From an uncultured Paracoccaceae bacterium (GTDB taxonomy: Bacteria; Pseudomonadota; Alphaproteobacteria; Rhodobacterales; Rhodobacteraceae), in contig CANNFQ010000005.1 of the NCBI GenBank assembly GCA_947503925.1, positions 62,001 through 126,000 on the forward strand: a DNA stretch of 64,000 nt, in the 5' to 3' direction. Every line of letters starts with the position of its first letter. Position 1 is the stretch's first letter. The position numbers were made by a program, and so were the translations under genes. The notes beneath the pieces were generated by a model that saw only the letters and a list, made by a program, of their open reading frames with translations, was not told the DNA's origin and made no database searches. Below, piece by piece: positions 18,207 through 26,806 of this stretch.

Positions 18207-18989
18207 CTATTTGCCTTTCCACACCGGGTCACGCTTTTCGGCAAAGGCACGGGCGCCTTCCAGGTTATCCTCTGACCCGTACAGCACATCGACCGACCGC
18301 AACTGCCGGCCGGTAATCCGGTTCAACGCATCCTGAAACTTGCTGTCCTCGGCGTCGCGCACGACCTCCTTGATCGCGGCATAAACCAGCGGCGGACCAG
18401 AGGCGAGCAAACGCGCCATCTCCCACGCCTGATCCATCAAAGCGTCACCCGCATGGATCTGGTTCACAAATCCCCAGCGGTGTGCTTCCTCCGCATCCAG
18501 CCAGCGGCCTGTCAGCAGCATTTCCATCGCGATATGATAGGGGATGCGCTTGGGCAGCTTGATCGATGCGGCATCGGCCACCGTGCCTGACCGGATCTCC
18601 GGCAAGGCAAAACTGGCATGATCCGCCGCCAGAATGATATCCGCCGACAAGGCCAGTTCCAGCCCGCCACCACAGCAAATCCCGTTCACGGCGGCAATCA
18701 CCGGCTTGTTCATGTCCCGCAATTCCTGCAACCCGCCGAAACCGCCAACCCCGTAGTCGCCATCGACCTCATCTCCGTCAGCGGCGGCTTTCAAATCCCA
18801 GCCGGGGCAGAAAAACTTTGGCCCAGCGCCAGTGACAATGGCGACCCGCAAATCCGGGTCATCGCGAAAATCGGCAAAAACATCGCCCATGATCCTGCTG
18901 GTGGCCAGATCAATGGCATTGGCCTTGGGCCGGTCCAGTGTGACTTCGAGGATACCACCATCGCGGCGGGTCTTGATCGGGTTGGTCAT
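18207..18989 (-). CDS. Enoyl-CoA hydratase/isomerase, CaiD-like
   Basis: Crotonase-fold enzyme of 260 residues, resembling carnitinyl-CoA dehydratase. Oxyanion-hole region GAGPKFFCPGWDLKAAADGD near residue 55; AAVNGICCGGGLELALSADI near 105 carries the crotonase signature; LPEIRSGTVADAASIKLPKR near 130 resembles CaiD. Ends in DPVWKGK, as many CaiD homologues do. Starts inside the end of the acyl-CoA ligase gene (4-base overlap). Expected to hydrate an enoyl-CoA such as crotonobetainyl-CoA; the exact substrate is inferred. Confidence 0.85.
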   Translation of the reverse strand: MTNPIKTRRDGGILEVTLDRPKANAIDLATSRIMGDVFADFRDDPDLRVAIVTGAGPKFFCPGWDLKAAADGDEVDGDYGVGGFGGLQELRDMNKPVIAAVNGICCGGGLELALSADIILAADHASFALPEIRSGTVADAASIKLPKRIPYHIAMEMLLTGRWLDAEEAHRWGFVNQIHAGDALMDQAWEMARLLASGPPLVYAAIKEVVRDAEDSKFQDALNRITGRQLRSVDVLYGSEDNLEGARAFAEKRDPVWKGK

Positions 18990-20977
18990 CGGCGTCCTCT
19001 TACAATCAGCGCATCCGCCACCACGGCACGGTCTTCTGTGCAGATCAGCGGGTTTACCTCAACCTCTGCCAGATCAGTTGCATTCTCCAATACAAAACGC
19101 TGCAAACGCACAATCGCCTCCATGATGGCGGGGATATAGGCACCGGTTTTGCCCCGATAACCACGCAGCAGATCGGCAATGCGCAATCGGGCCAGCGCGT
19201 GCAAAATCTGGTCCTGCGTGGCGGGGATCAGCAACGATTGGGTATCCTGCATCAATTCGGTCATCACACCGCCCGCGCCAAGGGTCAGTACAAAACCATG
19301 CGCGGGGTCAGCCACGATACCAACCAGCAATTCGGCGACGCCACCGGGGATCATCTCTTCGATCAGGAATGTCTCCGCCTGCATCTCGCGGGCGGCCTCC
19401 AGCACCTGCATGACATCACCAAGGCCAAGAACAACGCCACCTTCCTCCGATTTATGGGCGCTGCCTTCGGCCTTTAGAGCAACAGGAAAACCAACGGCCA
19501 TCGCCTGCGCGGGCAACACCGCGCGGGGAATGCCCGCCACATTGCGCGGCACGTCCAACCCCGCCTCTGCCAGCAGCTTCTTGGCATTGCCTTCCGACAA
19601 GGTTTCGGTGCGCGGCAGATGCGGGGCGGGTAACACCGGATCAGCCTCCACAGGGCCAGCCGCGGCCGCGGCCCTGATCGCCGCACAGGCATGATCAAAA
19701 TCGCAAAGCGGCGCAATCCCCGCTGCAAGCAACCGATCTGCCACATCGGCAGGCATGTTTTCCCCCAGCGAGGCGAGAACGCCAAACCGGGCGCCACCCT
19801 TGGCGGCCTGTTCAATCGCGGCAATGGTGATCATCCAATCCGCATCATCGCATTTGGCACGGTCGGGAAAATCGAGCACAATCAGGGTGATATCCAAGTC
19901 ATCCCCCGTCATCGCGGCAAACACCGCCGCCATGGCCGGTTGATTGCGCCAGATGCCGGTATGGTAATCCAACGGGTTCGACAGGCTCACCAGCGGGCCC
20001 AGATGCGGGGTCATTGCGGCTTCCTGCGCCTCCGTCAGCTCCGGAAATGTCAGATCATGGCGGGCGGCGGTATCGGCCATCACGCCCGCCTCGCCACCAG
20101 AACAGCTCAGGCTGGCAATCGCCGTGCCCGGCAGGCGGCCAAAGCAATGGAAGATCTTCAAGGTCTCCAGCATCACCGGCAATGAGGTCACCGCCGCAAT
20201 GCCCATGCGTTCCAACAGCAACCGCGCACCCACAGCACTCCCGGCCAGCGATGCGGTATGGGTGACCGTGGCGCGCTGTGCGGCCTCTGACTGGCCCACT
20301 TTCAACGCAACAATCGGCTTGTCCAATTCGGCGGACAGGCGCGCCAGTTCCTCAAACGCGGCCACATCACCGAAACTTTCGATATAAAGGCCAAGGGCAG
20401 TCACCCGATCATCGCGCAGCAACTGCATGGCAATCCGGGCGATGCCCTGCTGCGCCTGATTGCCGGGCGTGACGACATAGGCAATCGGTAGGCCGCGTTG
20501 CTGCATGGTCAGGTTGATGGCGATATTCGATGACTGGGCGATGATCGCCACACCGGACGCAACCGGCACAACACCATGCTGATCGGGCCAAAGGGCGACA
20601 GAATCCACCCCGTTGATCACCCCGTAACAATTGGGACCAAGGATCGGCATATCACCCGCCGCGCGCAACAGGGCCGCGTGGCGTTCGGCACCATCCGCCA
20701 CCTCTTCAAACCCACTGGCAAAACAGACGGCCCCACCCGCACCCATCGCGGCAAGGGTGGCAACAACCTCGATCGTGGCATCGCGATTGACGCCGATAAA
20801 CACCGCATCCGGCACGGCGGGCAGATCAGCGACCGATGCATAGGCGCCATCCTTGCTAGGATGCACATGCCAGACGGGGCCATCAAAGCCGATCTTGCGG
20901 TTCTGCGCGATCACCGCGTCGCACCATGCCCCGCCGCCCACCACGGCGATGGAGGATGGGCGCAACAGGCGTTCCAT
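18986..20977 (-). CDS. Acyl-CoA ligase, ADP-forming (alpha-beta fusion)
   Basis: 663 residues. Domain order: CoA-binding Rossmann domain (SIAVVGGGAWCDAV at the start, MPILGPNCYGVING near 150), succinyl-CoA-synthetase-like domains with the phospho-histidine region ATVTHTASLAGSAVG near 260, then a C-terminal ATP-grasp domain from about residue 450 (VALKAEGSAHKSEEGGVVLG). Such fused proteins activate organic acids to CoA thioesters with formation of ADP. In this operon it probably activates the acid that the dehydrogenase and hydratase then process. Its ATG meets the stop of the dehydrogenase gene. Confidence 0.88.
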   Translation of the reverse strand: MERLLRPSSIAVVGGGAWCDAVIAQNRKIGFDGPVWHVHPSKDGAYASVADLPAVPDAVFIGVNRDATIEVVATLAAMGAGGAVCFASGFEEVADGAERHAALLRAAGDMPILGPNCYGVINGVDSVALWPDQHGVVPVASGVAIIAQSSNIAINLTMQQRGLPIAYVVTPGNQAQQGIARIAMQLLRDDRVTALGLYIESFGDVAAFEELARLSAELDKPIVALKVGQSEAAQRATVTHTASLAGSAVGARLLLERMGIAAVTSLPVMLETLKIFHCFGRLPGTAIASLSCSGGEAGVMADTAARHDLTFPELTEAQEAAMTPHLGPLVSLSNPLDYHTGIWRNQPAMAAVFAAMTGDDLDITLIVLDFPDRAKCDDADWMITIAAIEQAAKGGARFGVLASLGENMPADVADRLLAAGIAPLCDFDHACAAIRAAAAAGPVEADPVLPAPHLPRTETLSEGNAKKLLAEAGLDVPRNVAGIPRAVLPAQAMAVGFPVALKAEGSAHKSEEGGVVLGLGDVMQVLEAAREMQAETFLIEEMIPGGVAELLVGIVADPAHGFVLTLGAGGVMTELMQDTQSLLIPATQDQILHALARLRIADLLRGYRGKTGAYIPAIMEAIVRLQRFVLENATDLAEVEVNPLICTEDRAVVADALIVRGRR

Positions 20978-22137
20978 CAGGCCCTCAAGGGCCGCAAAAG
21001 CTCGCGGCTGATAATGTGGCGTTGTATCTCGGATGTCCCATCCCAGATCCGTTCAACCCGTGCATCGCGCCAGAACCGTTCCACCGGAAAATCATCCATC
21101 AAACCCATCCCCCCAAAAATCTGTAACGTGGTGTCGGTAACTTTTGCCAGCATCTCGGACGCGTAAACCTTGGCGCTGGCAATCTCTCGGTTCGCTGGCA
21201 GACCCTGATCCAGCCGCCAGGCGGCGGCCAGCGTCAGGTAATCGGCCGCGTCAATCTCGGTGACCATATCGGCAATCTGGAAACTGATGCCCTGAAACTT
21301 GCCAATCTGCTGGCCGAACTGTTTGCGTTCGGCGGCATAGTTCAACGCCAGATCAAAACAGCGACGGGCGCGGCCAACACACATTGTGGCCACCGTGATC
21401 CGCGTGGCGTAAAGCCATTCATTCATCACCGCAAAGCCGCCATCCACCGCACCCAGCACCTGGGCATCGGGCAATCGGCAATCGTCAAATTCCAGGATCA
21501 TGTTCTTGTAGCCGCGGTGGCTGACCGACTTGTAACCGTCGCGAACCGTGAAGCCCGGCGTGCCGCGATCCACCAGAAATGTGGTGATGCGTTTCTTGGG
21601 GCCGCGCGGGGTGTCATCCTCGCCCGTGGCGACAAAAACGATAAAGAAATCGGCATGATCGGCGCCAGAGATGAAATGCTTTGTCCCGTTGACCACCCAG
21701 TCGCCGCCATCGCGACGGGCTGTGCATTTCATGCCGCGCACATCCGACCCGGCATCCGGTTCGGTCATGGCCAGCGCGTCCATCTTTTCGCCTTCTACGG
21801 CGGGGGTCAGGTAACGTTCCACCTGATCACCCTCACAGGCCATCAGGATATTCTGCGGGCGACCAAAGAAATGGGTCAACGCCATCGACCCCCGGCCCAG
21901 CTCCCGCTCCACCAGCGCAAATTCCAGATGGGACAGACCGGCGCCACCAACGCTTTCGGGGAAATTACAGGCGTAAAACCCCAGCTCCTTCGTCTTGGCC
22001 TTGATGGCTGCGGCAATCTCTCCCGGGACCTCACCGGTGCGCTCGACGGCATCCTCATGGGGATAAATCTCATTCTCCACGAATGCGCGGACCGTCGATA
22101 CGATCATCTCTTGTTCTTCGGTCAGGCCAAGATGCAT
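20977..22137 (-). CDS. Acyl-CoA dehydrogenase, CaiA-like
   Basis: FAD enzyme of about 386 residues. Acyl-CoA dehydrogenase signatures: ALAMTEPDAGSDVRGMKCTA near residue 120 and the C-terminal QIFGGMGLMDDFPVERFWRD, with RDARVERIWDGTSEIQ carrying the region of the catalytic glutamate. Length and the MDDFPVERFWRD block are close to CaiA-type dehydrogenases. ATG 22137 is preferred over 22143 because the GGGGA ribosome site is then correctly spaced. First gene of the minus-strand operon; the 240-base gap to copC holds the promoter. Probably oxidises the CoA-activated acid. Confidence 0.9.
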   Translation of the reverse strand: MHLGLTEEQEMIVSTVRAFVENEIYPHEDAVERTGEVPGEIAAAIKAKTKELGFYACNFPESVGGAGLSHLEFALVERELGRGSMALTHFFGRPQNILMACEGDQVERYLTPAVEGEKMDALAMTEPDAGSDVRGMKCTARRDGGDWVVNGTKHFISGADHADFFIVFVATGEDDTPRGPKKRITTFLVDRGTPGFTVRDGYKSVSHRGYKNMILEFDDCRLPDAQVLGAVDGGFAVMNEWLYATRITVATMCVGRARRCFDLALNYAAERKQFGQQIGKFQGISFQIADMVTEIDAADYLTLAAAWRLDQGLPANREIASAKVYASEMLAKVTDTTLQIFGGMGLMDDFPVERFWRDARVERIWDGTSEIQRHIISRELLRPLRA

Positions 22138-22377
22138 GCACATTCCCCTACTCTGCCGCAGCCTAGCGATAATTCCGCAGCGAGGTCAAAACCTTAATGC
22201 AGTGCAGGGGCATATCTGATCGTTTGGTTTTCACGACCCGAAGCGCCAAAAATGCAACGGCAGAAATGGCTGGTATTGCGTGCAAACTGTCACGGATGCA
22301 GACATCTTGCCGAATACAGTATATGGTTGGGCGGTGGCGTGTTTGGGGAATCACGCGGCGACCATAAAGGTAGAACG

Positions 22378-22719
22378 ATGAAAAGACCCATTTACGCAGC
22401 AGCGATAGCGATCTTGGCAACAGCAGCTGTTGCACATTCCCCGCTTGAAACAACGTTTCCAGCGCATGAAGCGTCCGTTGCCGAGATGCCGGAAGAAATC
22501 ATTTTGGGCTTCGACGGCAATATCCGCCTGACCCGGGTCAGCATGACACATGCCGATGATCCAAGCGCGGATCTTGATCTGGATGGTTTTGACGGGTTCA
22601 TCTCGGAATACGCCATACCGATGCAACCCATGGGACCGGGGATATATGTCATCGAATGGCGGGGGCTTGGCGATGACGGGCACGCCCTGCACGGGTCATT
22701 CAGTTTTACGGTTGAATAG
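22378..22719 (+). CDS. copC: Periplasmic copper-binding protein CopC
   Basis: 113 residues: signal peptide (MKRPIYAAAIAILATAAVA), then a single CopC beta-barrel domain beginning with the diagnostic HSPLETTFPAHEASVAEMP, where the N-terminal His after signal cleavage is a Cu(II) ligand. Ends GHALHGSFSFTVE, with the second conserved His region. The start at 22378 follows AAAGGT and gives the signal peptide. Translationally coupled to copD. Typical role: copper handling or uptake in the periplasm together with CopD. Confidence 0.93.
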   Translation: MKRPIYAAAIAILATAAVAHSPLETTFPAHEASVAEMPEEIILGFDGNIRLTRVSMTHADDPSADLDLDGFDGFISEYAIPMQPMGPGIYVIEWRGLGDDGHALHGSFSFTVE

Positions 22720-23570
22720 TGTTGCCTGATTTTTGGGGTATCGCGTCAATTGCGACAAAACTTGCGCTCTACATGGGTGTGCTGGTGCCGGTTGGCAGCG
22801 TGCTTGTATCCGTCATCATGGGGCTTACGATCAATCGGCGCTTCGTCATCAGCCTTGCGATACTTGGCCTTATCGCCACGATCATCGGTTTTTCACTGCG
22901 GGGCGCGGCCCTGACCGGTGATGTGACCGGCATGACCGACCCAGAGATGCTTGGCCTGTTGTGGTCAACACCTGTGGGCACGGCCTTCGCCTTGCGGCTG
23001 AGCGGGTTGATGGTTGTCATGGCCGGGCTTTTCATGGGGCGCATCGGCCTGCTGTTTTCGGTGATCGGCGGGCTGATCACGATCTGGTCTTTCGTGCATA
23101 TCGGACATGTCCCTGATCGGGACAGTATTGTCCTGAATTTTCTTCTGTTGTTCCACCTGCTGGCCATTGCGATCTGGATCGGCGTGCTGTTCCCGTTGCA
23201 GCGGCTGGCACGTGATCCACAGGCATTGGCGGAAACCGCAGCCCTGGGCCACCGCTTTGGCGTGATGGCCGCCATTTTCGTCCCATTGCTGATCCTGGCG
23301 GGCGGCTATACGGGGTATCGGCTGGTCGGTTCGGTTTCCGCGCTCTTTGGCACTGGATATGGTCAGGCGCTGATCATCAAGGTCCTGCTTGTCGCCCTGC
23401 TCCTTGGACTTGCGGCCGCAAATAAGTTCCGTTTCGTGCCCAGACTGACCGCTGGTGATCAGACGGCAGCCGCGCAATTGGCCAGATCAATATCCATGGA
23501 ATGGGTCGTCATCGTCGCCATTCTTCTTATGACGGCTGTTTTGACATCGGTTCTGACATTACCGTCTTAG
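22719..23570 (+). CDS. copD: Copper resistance/import membrane protein CopD
   Basis: 283 residues with about eight hydrophobic segments. The CopD domain includes histidines in WSFVHIGHVPDRDS and LLLFHLLAIAIWIGVLFP, matching the family. GTG start at 22719 overlaps the copC stop (TAGTG), so the pair is coupled. CopC-CopD pairs import or buffer copper; no regulator is adjacent. Confidence 0.92.
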   Translation: MLPDFWGIASIATKLALYMGVLVPVGSVLVSVIMGLTINRRFVISLAILGLIATIIGFSLRGAALTGDVTGMTDPEMLGLLWSTPVGTAFALRLSGLMVVMAGLFMGRIGLLFSVIGGLITIWSFVHIGHVPDRDSIVLNFLLLFHLLAIAIWIGVLFPLQRLARDPQALAETAALGHRFGVMAAIFVPLLILAGGYTGYRLVGSVSALFGTGYGQALIIKVLLVALLLGLAAANKFRFVPRLTAGDQTAAAQLARSISMEWVVIVAILLMTAVLTSVLTLPS

Positions 23571-23694
23571 GGTCAGGACCCAGTAATTTGATTGTTGCCC
23601 CGCTCGGGAACGTGCCATTCGCCTTGCAAGAACATCCCCGGCTTGTCATAGTTTAGCCAGTTTTTCAGACCAATATTCCCGCATAAGTAATTTA

Positions 23695-24231
23695 ATGAGT
23701 CGACACATGAAAAAACCTAGAATGACAAAGTTTGGACTAGCGATAGCCGGGGCATGCTTTGCATCATCGGTCGATGCCCATTCCGACGAGATCGTATGCG
23801 GCACCACCTACGTCGTCGAGAAGGCGGACAGCCTGACAAACATCTCTGAATGGGCTTACGGCACGTCGCAGCACTACGAAAAGATTCATCAAGCCAATAT
23901 CGACGTGATCGGCAATGATCTGGGAAATCTGGCAATCGGTATGTCTCTCCAAATCCCCTGCCTCGAGGAAGAAGGTGACGGATCGACGGCGGCATCTGCC
24001 GATGCAACTGCAGCCGACACTGGTGAGGATAGTGCGCCTGATCTGGCGTCGGCAGACAATTTGCTGACTTTGGAAGGGTTCGACGCGGAAAAAGTCGTCG
24101 CCTTACTTCAAACAGCCGACATACCCCAAAGCGAGAAAGCCACCCTGAGCGATGCCGTGATTGTTGCCAAGGACGATCCGGTGGTGCTGCGCCACGTGCT
24201 TGACCATATTTCAAACCGGTTGGGCTTGTGA
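23695..24231 (+). CDS. Exported LysM-domain protein
   Basis: 178 residues: a leader of about 28 residues (MTKFGLAIAGACFASSVDAH), then a LysM-like domain (CGTTYVVEKADSLTNISEWA ... LAIGMSLQIPC), an acidic Ala/Asp-rich linker, and a C-terminal helical region (LEGFDAEKVVALLQTADIPQ). Two cysteines flank the LysM domain and could form a disulfide. LysM domains bind peptidoglycan or chitin-like sugars, so an envelope role is likely. In-frame ATGs at 23695 and 23707 are both possible starts. Confidence 0.75.
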   Translation: MSRHMKKPRMTKFGLAIAGACFASSVDAHSDEIVCGTTYVVEKADSLTNISEWAYGTSQHYEKIHQANIDVIGNDLGNLAIGMSLQIPCLEEEGDGSTAASADATAADTGEDSAPDLASADNLLTLEGFDAEKVVALLQTADIPQSEKATLSDAVIVAKDDPVVLRHVLDHISNRLGL

Positions 24232-24621
24232 GCCTCGGCATCTTCTACCGGTGAGGCCCATCCGCGATTGCGTTTGACGAAATACCTGAAAATACGCGCA
24301 TCACCTGAAGCGTTGAAATCTTCGATGTCAGGGGATTCAGGTTTTCGCATTGCCCGGTAATGCAAGGCGTTTGATACGGCAAATACCACCCTATCGACGA
24401 TCAAATGCATTGACCGGGAAATCTTAACGTCGCTTAACACATCCGCCGTGCGACCCATTAACCCCGCCCCACTGTGCGCAGGGGTCCGACGTTTTGCCGA
24501 CGCATCGCCGACGCGTTGCCGATCGACGTTTTGGCCCGCAAAACCTGCGTTAACATATGATTCGTCATTCATCGGGGCCGCGACCGGGTTCAGCACCGTG
24601 CGCACCCCACCGAACGTTGCC
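24232..24621. other. Intergenic stretch, no gene recognised
   Basis: About 390 bases between the LysM gene and bhcR, both of which end into it. A minus-strand frame (24108-24650) runs through but has no family features, overlaps both neighbours and is probably chance. Around 24487-24545 the short words CGACGTTTTG and GCCGACGC each occur twice, giving a locally repetitive patch. No clear terminator with a T-run was found. Confidence 0.5.
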
Positions 24622-25449
24622 TCACCCCGCAGGTCGCCCGTTGCCGCCAATCGCCCGGGTCAGCCGATCTGCGGCCTCCATCACCGATTGCGCGAGGATG
24701 GTGATCCGGTCTTCGGTGATCCGCGTCGTCGGACCAGAGACTGAAATGCCCGCCACCGCCTCTCCGTATACATTGTAAACCGGGGCGGCGATGCAGCGCA
24801 TGCCAAGGTTGCGTTCTTCCCCGTCAATCGCATAGCCGCGCGCCTTTGTGGTATGTAGATCGGCGATCATCGCCTCGGGATCCGTCAATGTATGCGGGGT
24901 GAACTGTTCCAATTTCCCCGCCGCCAGCACCTGCCTTTGCCGTGTGTCATCCATGCGGGACAAAAGCGCCTTGCCGATGCCCGATGAATGCATGGCCGAC
25001 GCCGTGCCGGGGGGAAAGAAGGCGCGGATCGTGGCATTGGTTTCAACCTGCCCAAGGAACAAAACCTTGCCATCGCGCTCAATCCCAAGATTGGCCGTTT
25101 CGCCTGTCGCCTCCATCAGTTCACGCATGATCGGGCGCGCCCGTTCCGCCAATGAGGTGCGGCGCAGGAATTGCGAGCCGGTCAGAAACGCCGCCGCCCC
25201 GATATTCCAGACTTGGCTTTGTTCATCGAAATCGGCAAAGCCACGCCCCTGAAACGTGCTCAATACGCGGTAAACGGTGGCAGGCGACTGATCCAGGGCA
25301 ACCGCAATCTCCGACAGGGTGCCGCCGCCCATATCGCCAAGGGCCACCAGCACCTCCAACGCCCGATCAAGCGATTTGATCGTGTTCTGCTGGTCCTTGT
25401 CACCCCAGGCTTTGGGGCGGCCACGGGTACGTTTACTGCTATCTTTCAC
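24622..25449 (-). CDS. bhcR: IclR-family regulator of the beta-hydroxyaspartate cycle
   Basis: 275 residues: basic N-terminus (KRTRGRPKAWGDKD), winged helix-turn-helix (TLSEIAVALDQSPATVYRVL near residue 50), then an IclR effector domain (GMRCIAAPVYNVYGEAVAGI). Divergent from bhcABCD, the arrangement of BhcR in Paracoccus, where BhcR senses glyoxylate. I place the start at GTG 25449 because AGGA lies 6 bases upstream; the frame extends five codons to a TTG at 25464. Overlapping palindromes just upstream may be its own operators. The identity rests on context plus family. Confidence 0.88.
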   Translation of the reverse strand: MKDSSKRTRGRPKAWGDKDQQNTIKSLDRALEVLVALGDMGGGTLSEIAVALDQSPATVYRVLSTFQGRGFADFDEQSQVWNIGAAAFLTGSQFLRRTSLAERARPIMRELMEATGETANLGIERDGKVLFLGQVETNATIRAFFPPGTASAMHSSGIGKALLSRMDDTRQRQVLAAGKLEQFTPHTLTDPEAMIADLHTTKARGYAIDGEERNLGMRCIAAPVYNVYGEAVAGISVSGPTTRITEDRITILAQSVMEAADRLTRAIGGNGRPAG

Positions 25450-25464
25450 GATTCTTTTCCTCAA

Positions 25465-25552
25465 TATGAAAAGCTATTTCATAATATGAAAAATTCAAAC
25501 TGCTGACAATAAACAGTTTTTCAAAATATCCAATTTCTGAAATCCAATTTCA
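25465..25552. promoter_or_regulatory. bhcR-bhcA intergenic region with palindromes and direct repeats
   Basis: A+T-rich control region. 25465-25483 reads TATGAAA-N5-TTTCATA. 25478-25490 reads TTCAT-AAT-ATGAA and overlaps it. Nearer bhcA, ATTTC-T-GAAAT lies at 25533-25543, inside a 14-base-period direct repeat of CCAATTTC (25530 and 25544). These are the best candidates for BhcR binding and for the two promoters; the assignment is inferred. Confidence 0.5.
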
Positions 25553-25615
25553 AAAAAATTGAGTGACGCAGGGGCATCTGACAAAACACGCTCAACCTAA
25601 GTGGAGGAGAGACTG

Positions 25616-26806
25616 ATGAGCTTTCAGAACCCTGTATTCATTCCCGGCCCGACCAACATGCCAGAGGCGATCCGCAAAGCCTGTGACATGCCCACGATTG
25701 ACCACCGGTCGCCGCTATTTGGCCAGATCCTGCACCCGGTGCGGGCCAATGTGCAGCAGATCCTGAAATCCGACAGCGCCGAGATATTTATTTTCCCGTC
25801 CACGGGTACCGGCGGCTGGGAAACGGCCCTGACCAACACACTGTCACCCGGTGACAAGGTGCTGGCCTGCCGCAACGGGATGTTCAGCCATAAATGGATC
25901 GACATGTGCCAGCGTCATGGTCTGGACGTGCAGATCATCGAAACCCCTTGGGGCCATGGTATTCCCGCTGGTGAAATGGCCGAGGTGCTGATGGCGGATG
26001 GCGACCATCAGATCAAGGCGGTCTTGGCGACCCATAACGAAACCGCTACCGGCGTGAAATCTGACATCCGCGCTATCCGTAATGCCATGGATGCCGCTGA
26101 CCACCCGGCGATGTTATTTGTCGACGGGGTCAGCTCAATCGGGTCGATGGATTTTCGGTTTGATGAATGGGGCGTTGATGTTGCTGTGACAGGGTCGCAA
26201 AAAGGCTTCATGCTGCCTGCGGGCCTCGCCATCGTTGGGTTCAGCCAGCGTGCACTGGATGCGACCAAGATGGCCAAGCTGCCGCGCACCTTCTTTGATA
26301 TCAATGACATGACCGCTGGTTACGCCGCCAACGCTTATCCTTACACACCCGCGGTCGGCCTGATGAACGGGCTGTTGCTGTCCACCGAAACCCTGTTGAA
26401 GGAGGGCCTCGACAACGTCTTTGCCCGCCACAACAGGATCGCGTCCGGCGTGCGCGCGGCGGTCGATGCCTGGGGGCTGGATCTGTGTGCCGCGACCCCC
26501 GATGTGCAATCGGACACGGTCAGTGCTATCCTGACGCCGGAAGGCTTCAACGCCTCTGACATCGTGAGCCATGCGGCCGAAAAATACGGCGTGGCCTTTG
26601 GCACCGGCCTTGGTGAGGTCGCAGGCAAGGTGTTCCGCATCGGGCATCTGGGCAGCATGACCGACGTCATGGCGCTGTCCGGTATCGCCACCGCGGAAAT
26701 GTGCATGGTTGATCTGGGGCTAGATATCAAACTCGGCTCAGGCGTTGCTGCCGCACAGGATTACTATCGCGGCAATACGACCCAAAAACTCAAGGATGCA
26801 GCGTGA
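25616..26806 (+). CDS. bhcA: L-aspartate:glyoxylate aminotransferase BhcA
   Basis: First enzyme of the beta-hydroxyaspartate cycle: transfers the amino group of aspartate to glyoxylate, giving glycine and oxaloacetate. 396 residues, class V aminotransferase fold: IPGPTNMPEAIRKACDMP at the N-terminus, FPSTGTGGWETALTN near 65, FVDGVSSIGSMDFRFDEW near 170, and the PLP lysine in VAVTGSQKGFMLPAGL near 196. ATG 25616 follows GGAGGAGA. The stop overlaps the start of bhcB (TGATG). Similar to serine-glyoxylate aminotransferases; the operon decides the name. Confidence 0.93.
   Translation: MSFQNPVFIPGPTNMPEAIRKACDMPTIDHRSPLFGQILHPVRANVQQILKSDSAEIFIFPSTGTGGWETALTNTLSPGDKVLACRNGMFSHKWIDMCQRHGLDVQIIETPWGHGIPAGEMAEVLMADGDHQIKAVLATHNETATGVKSDIRAIRNAMDAADHPAMLFVDGVSSIGSMDFRFDEWGVDVAVTGSQKGFMLPAGLAIVGFSQRALDATKMAKLPRTFFDINDMTAGYAANAYPYTPAVGLMNGLLLSTETLLKEGLDNVFARHNRIASGVRAAVDAWGLDLCAATPDVQSDTVSAILTPEGFNASDIVSHAAEKYGVAFGTGLGEVAGKVFRIGHLGSMTDVMALSGIATAEMCMVDLGLDIKLGSGVAAAQDYYRGNTTQKLKDAA

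Noticed and set aside
24108..24650. 180-codon minus-strand frame between the LysM and bhcR genes
   Set aside because: Overlaps both neighbours, starts within bhcR and has no recognisable motif; left as unassigned intergenic sequence.
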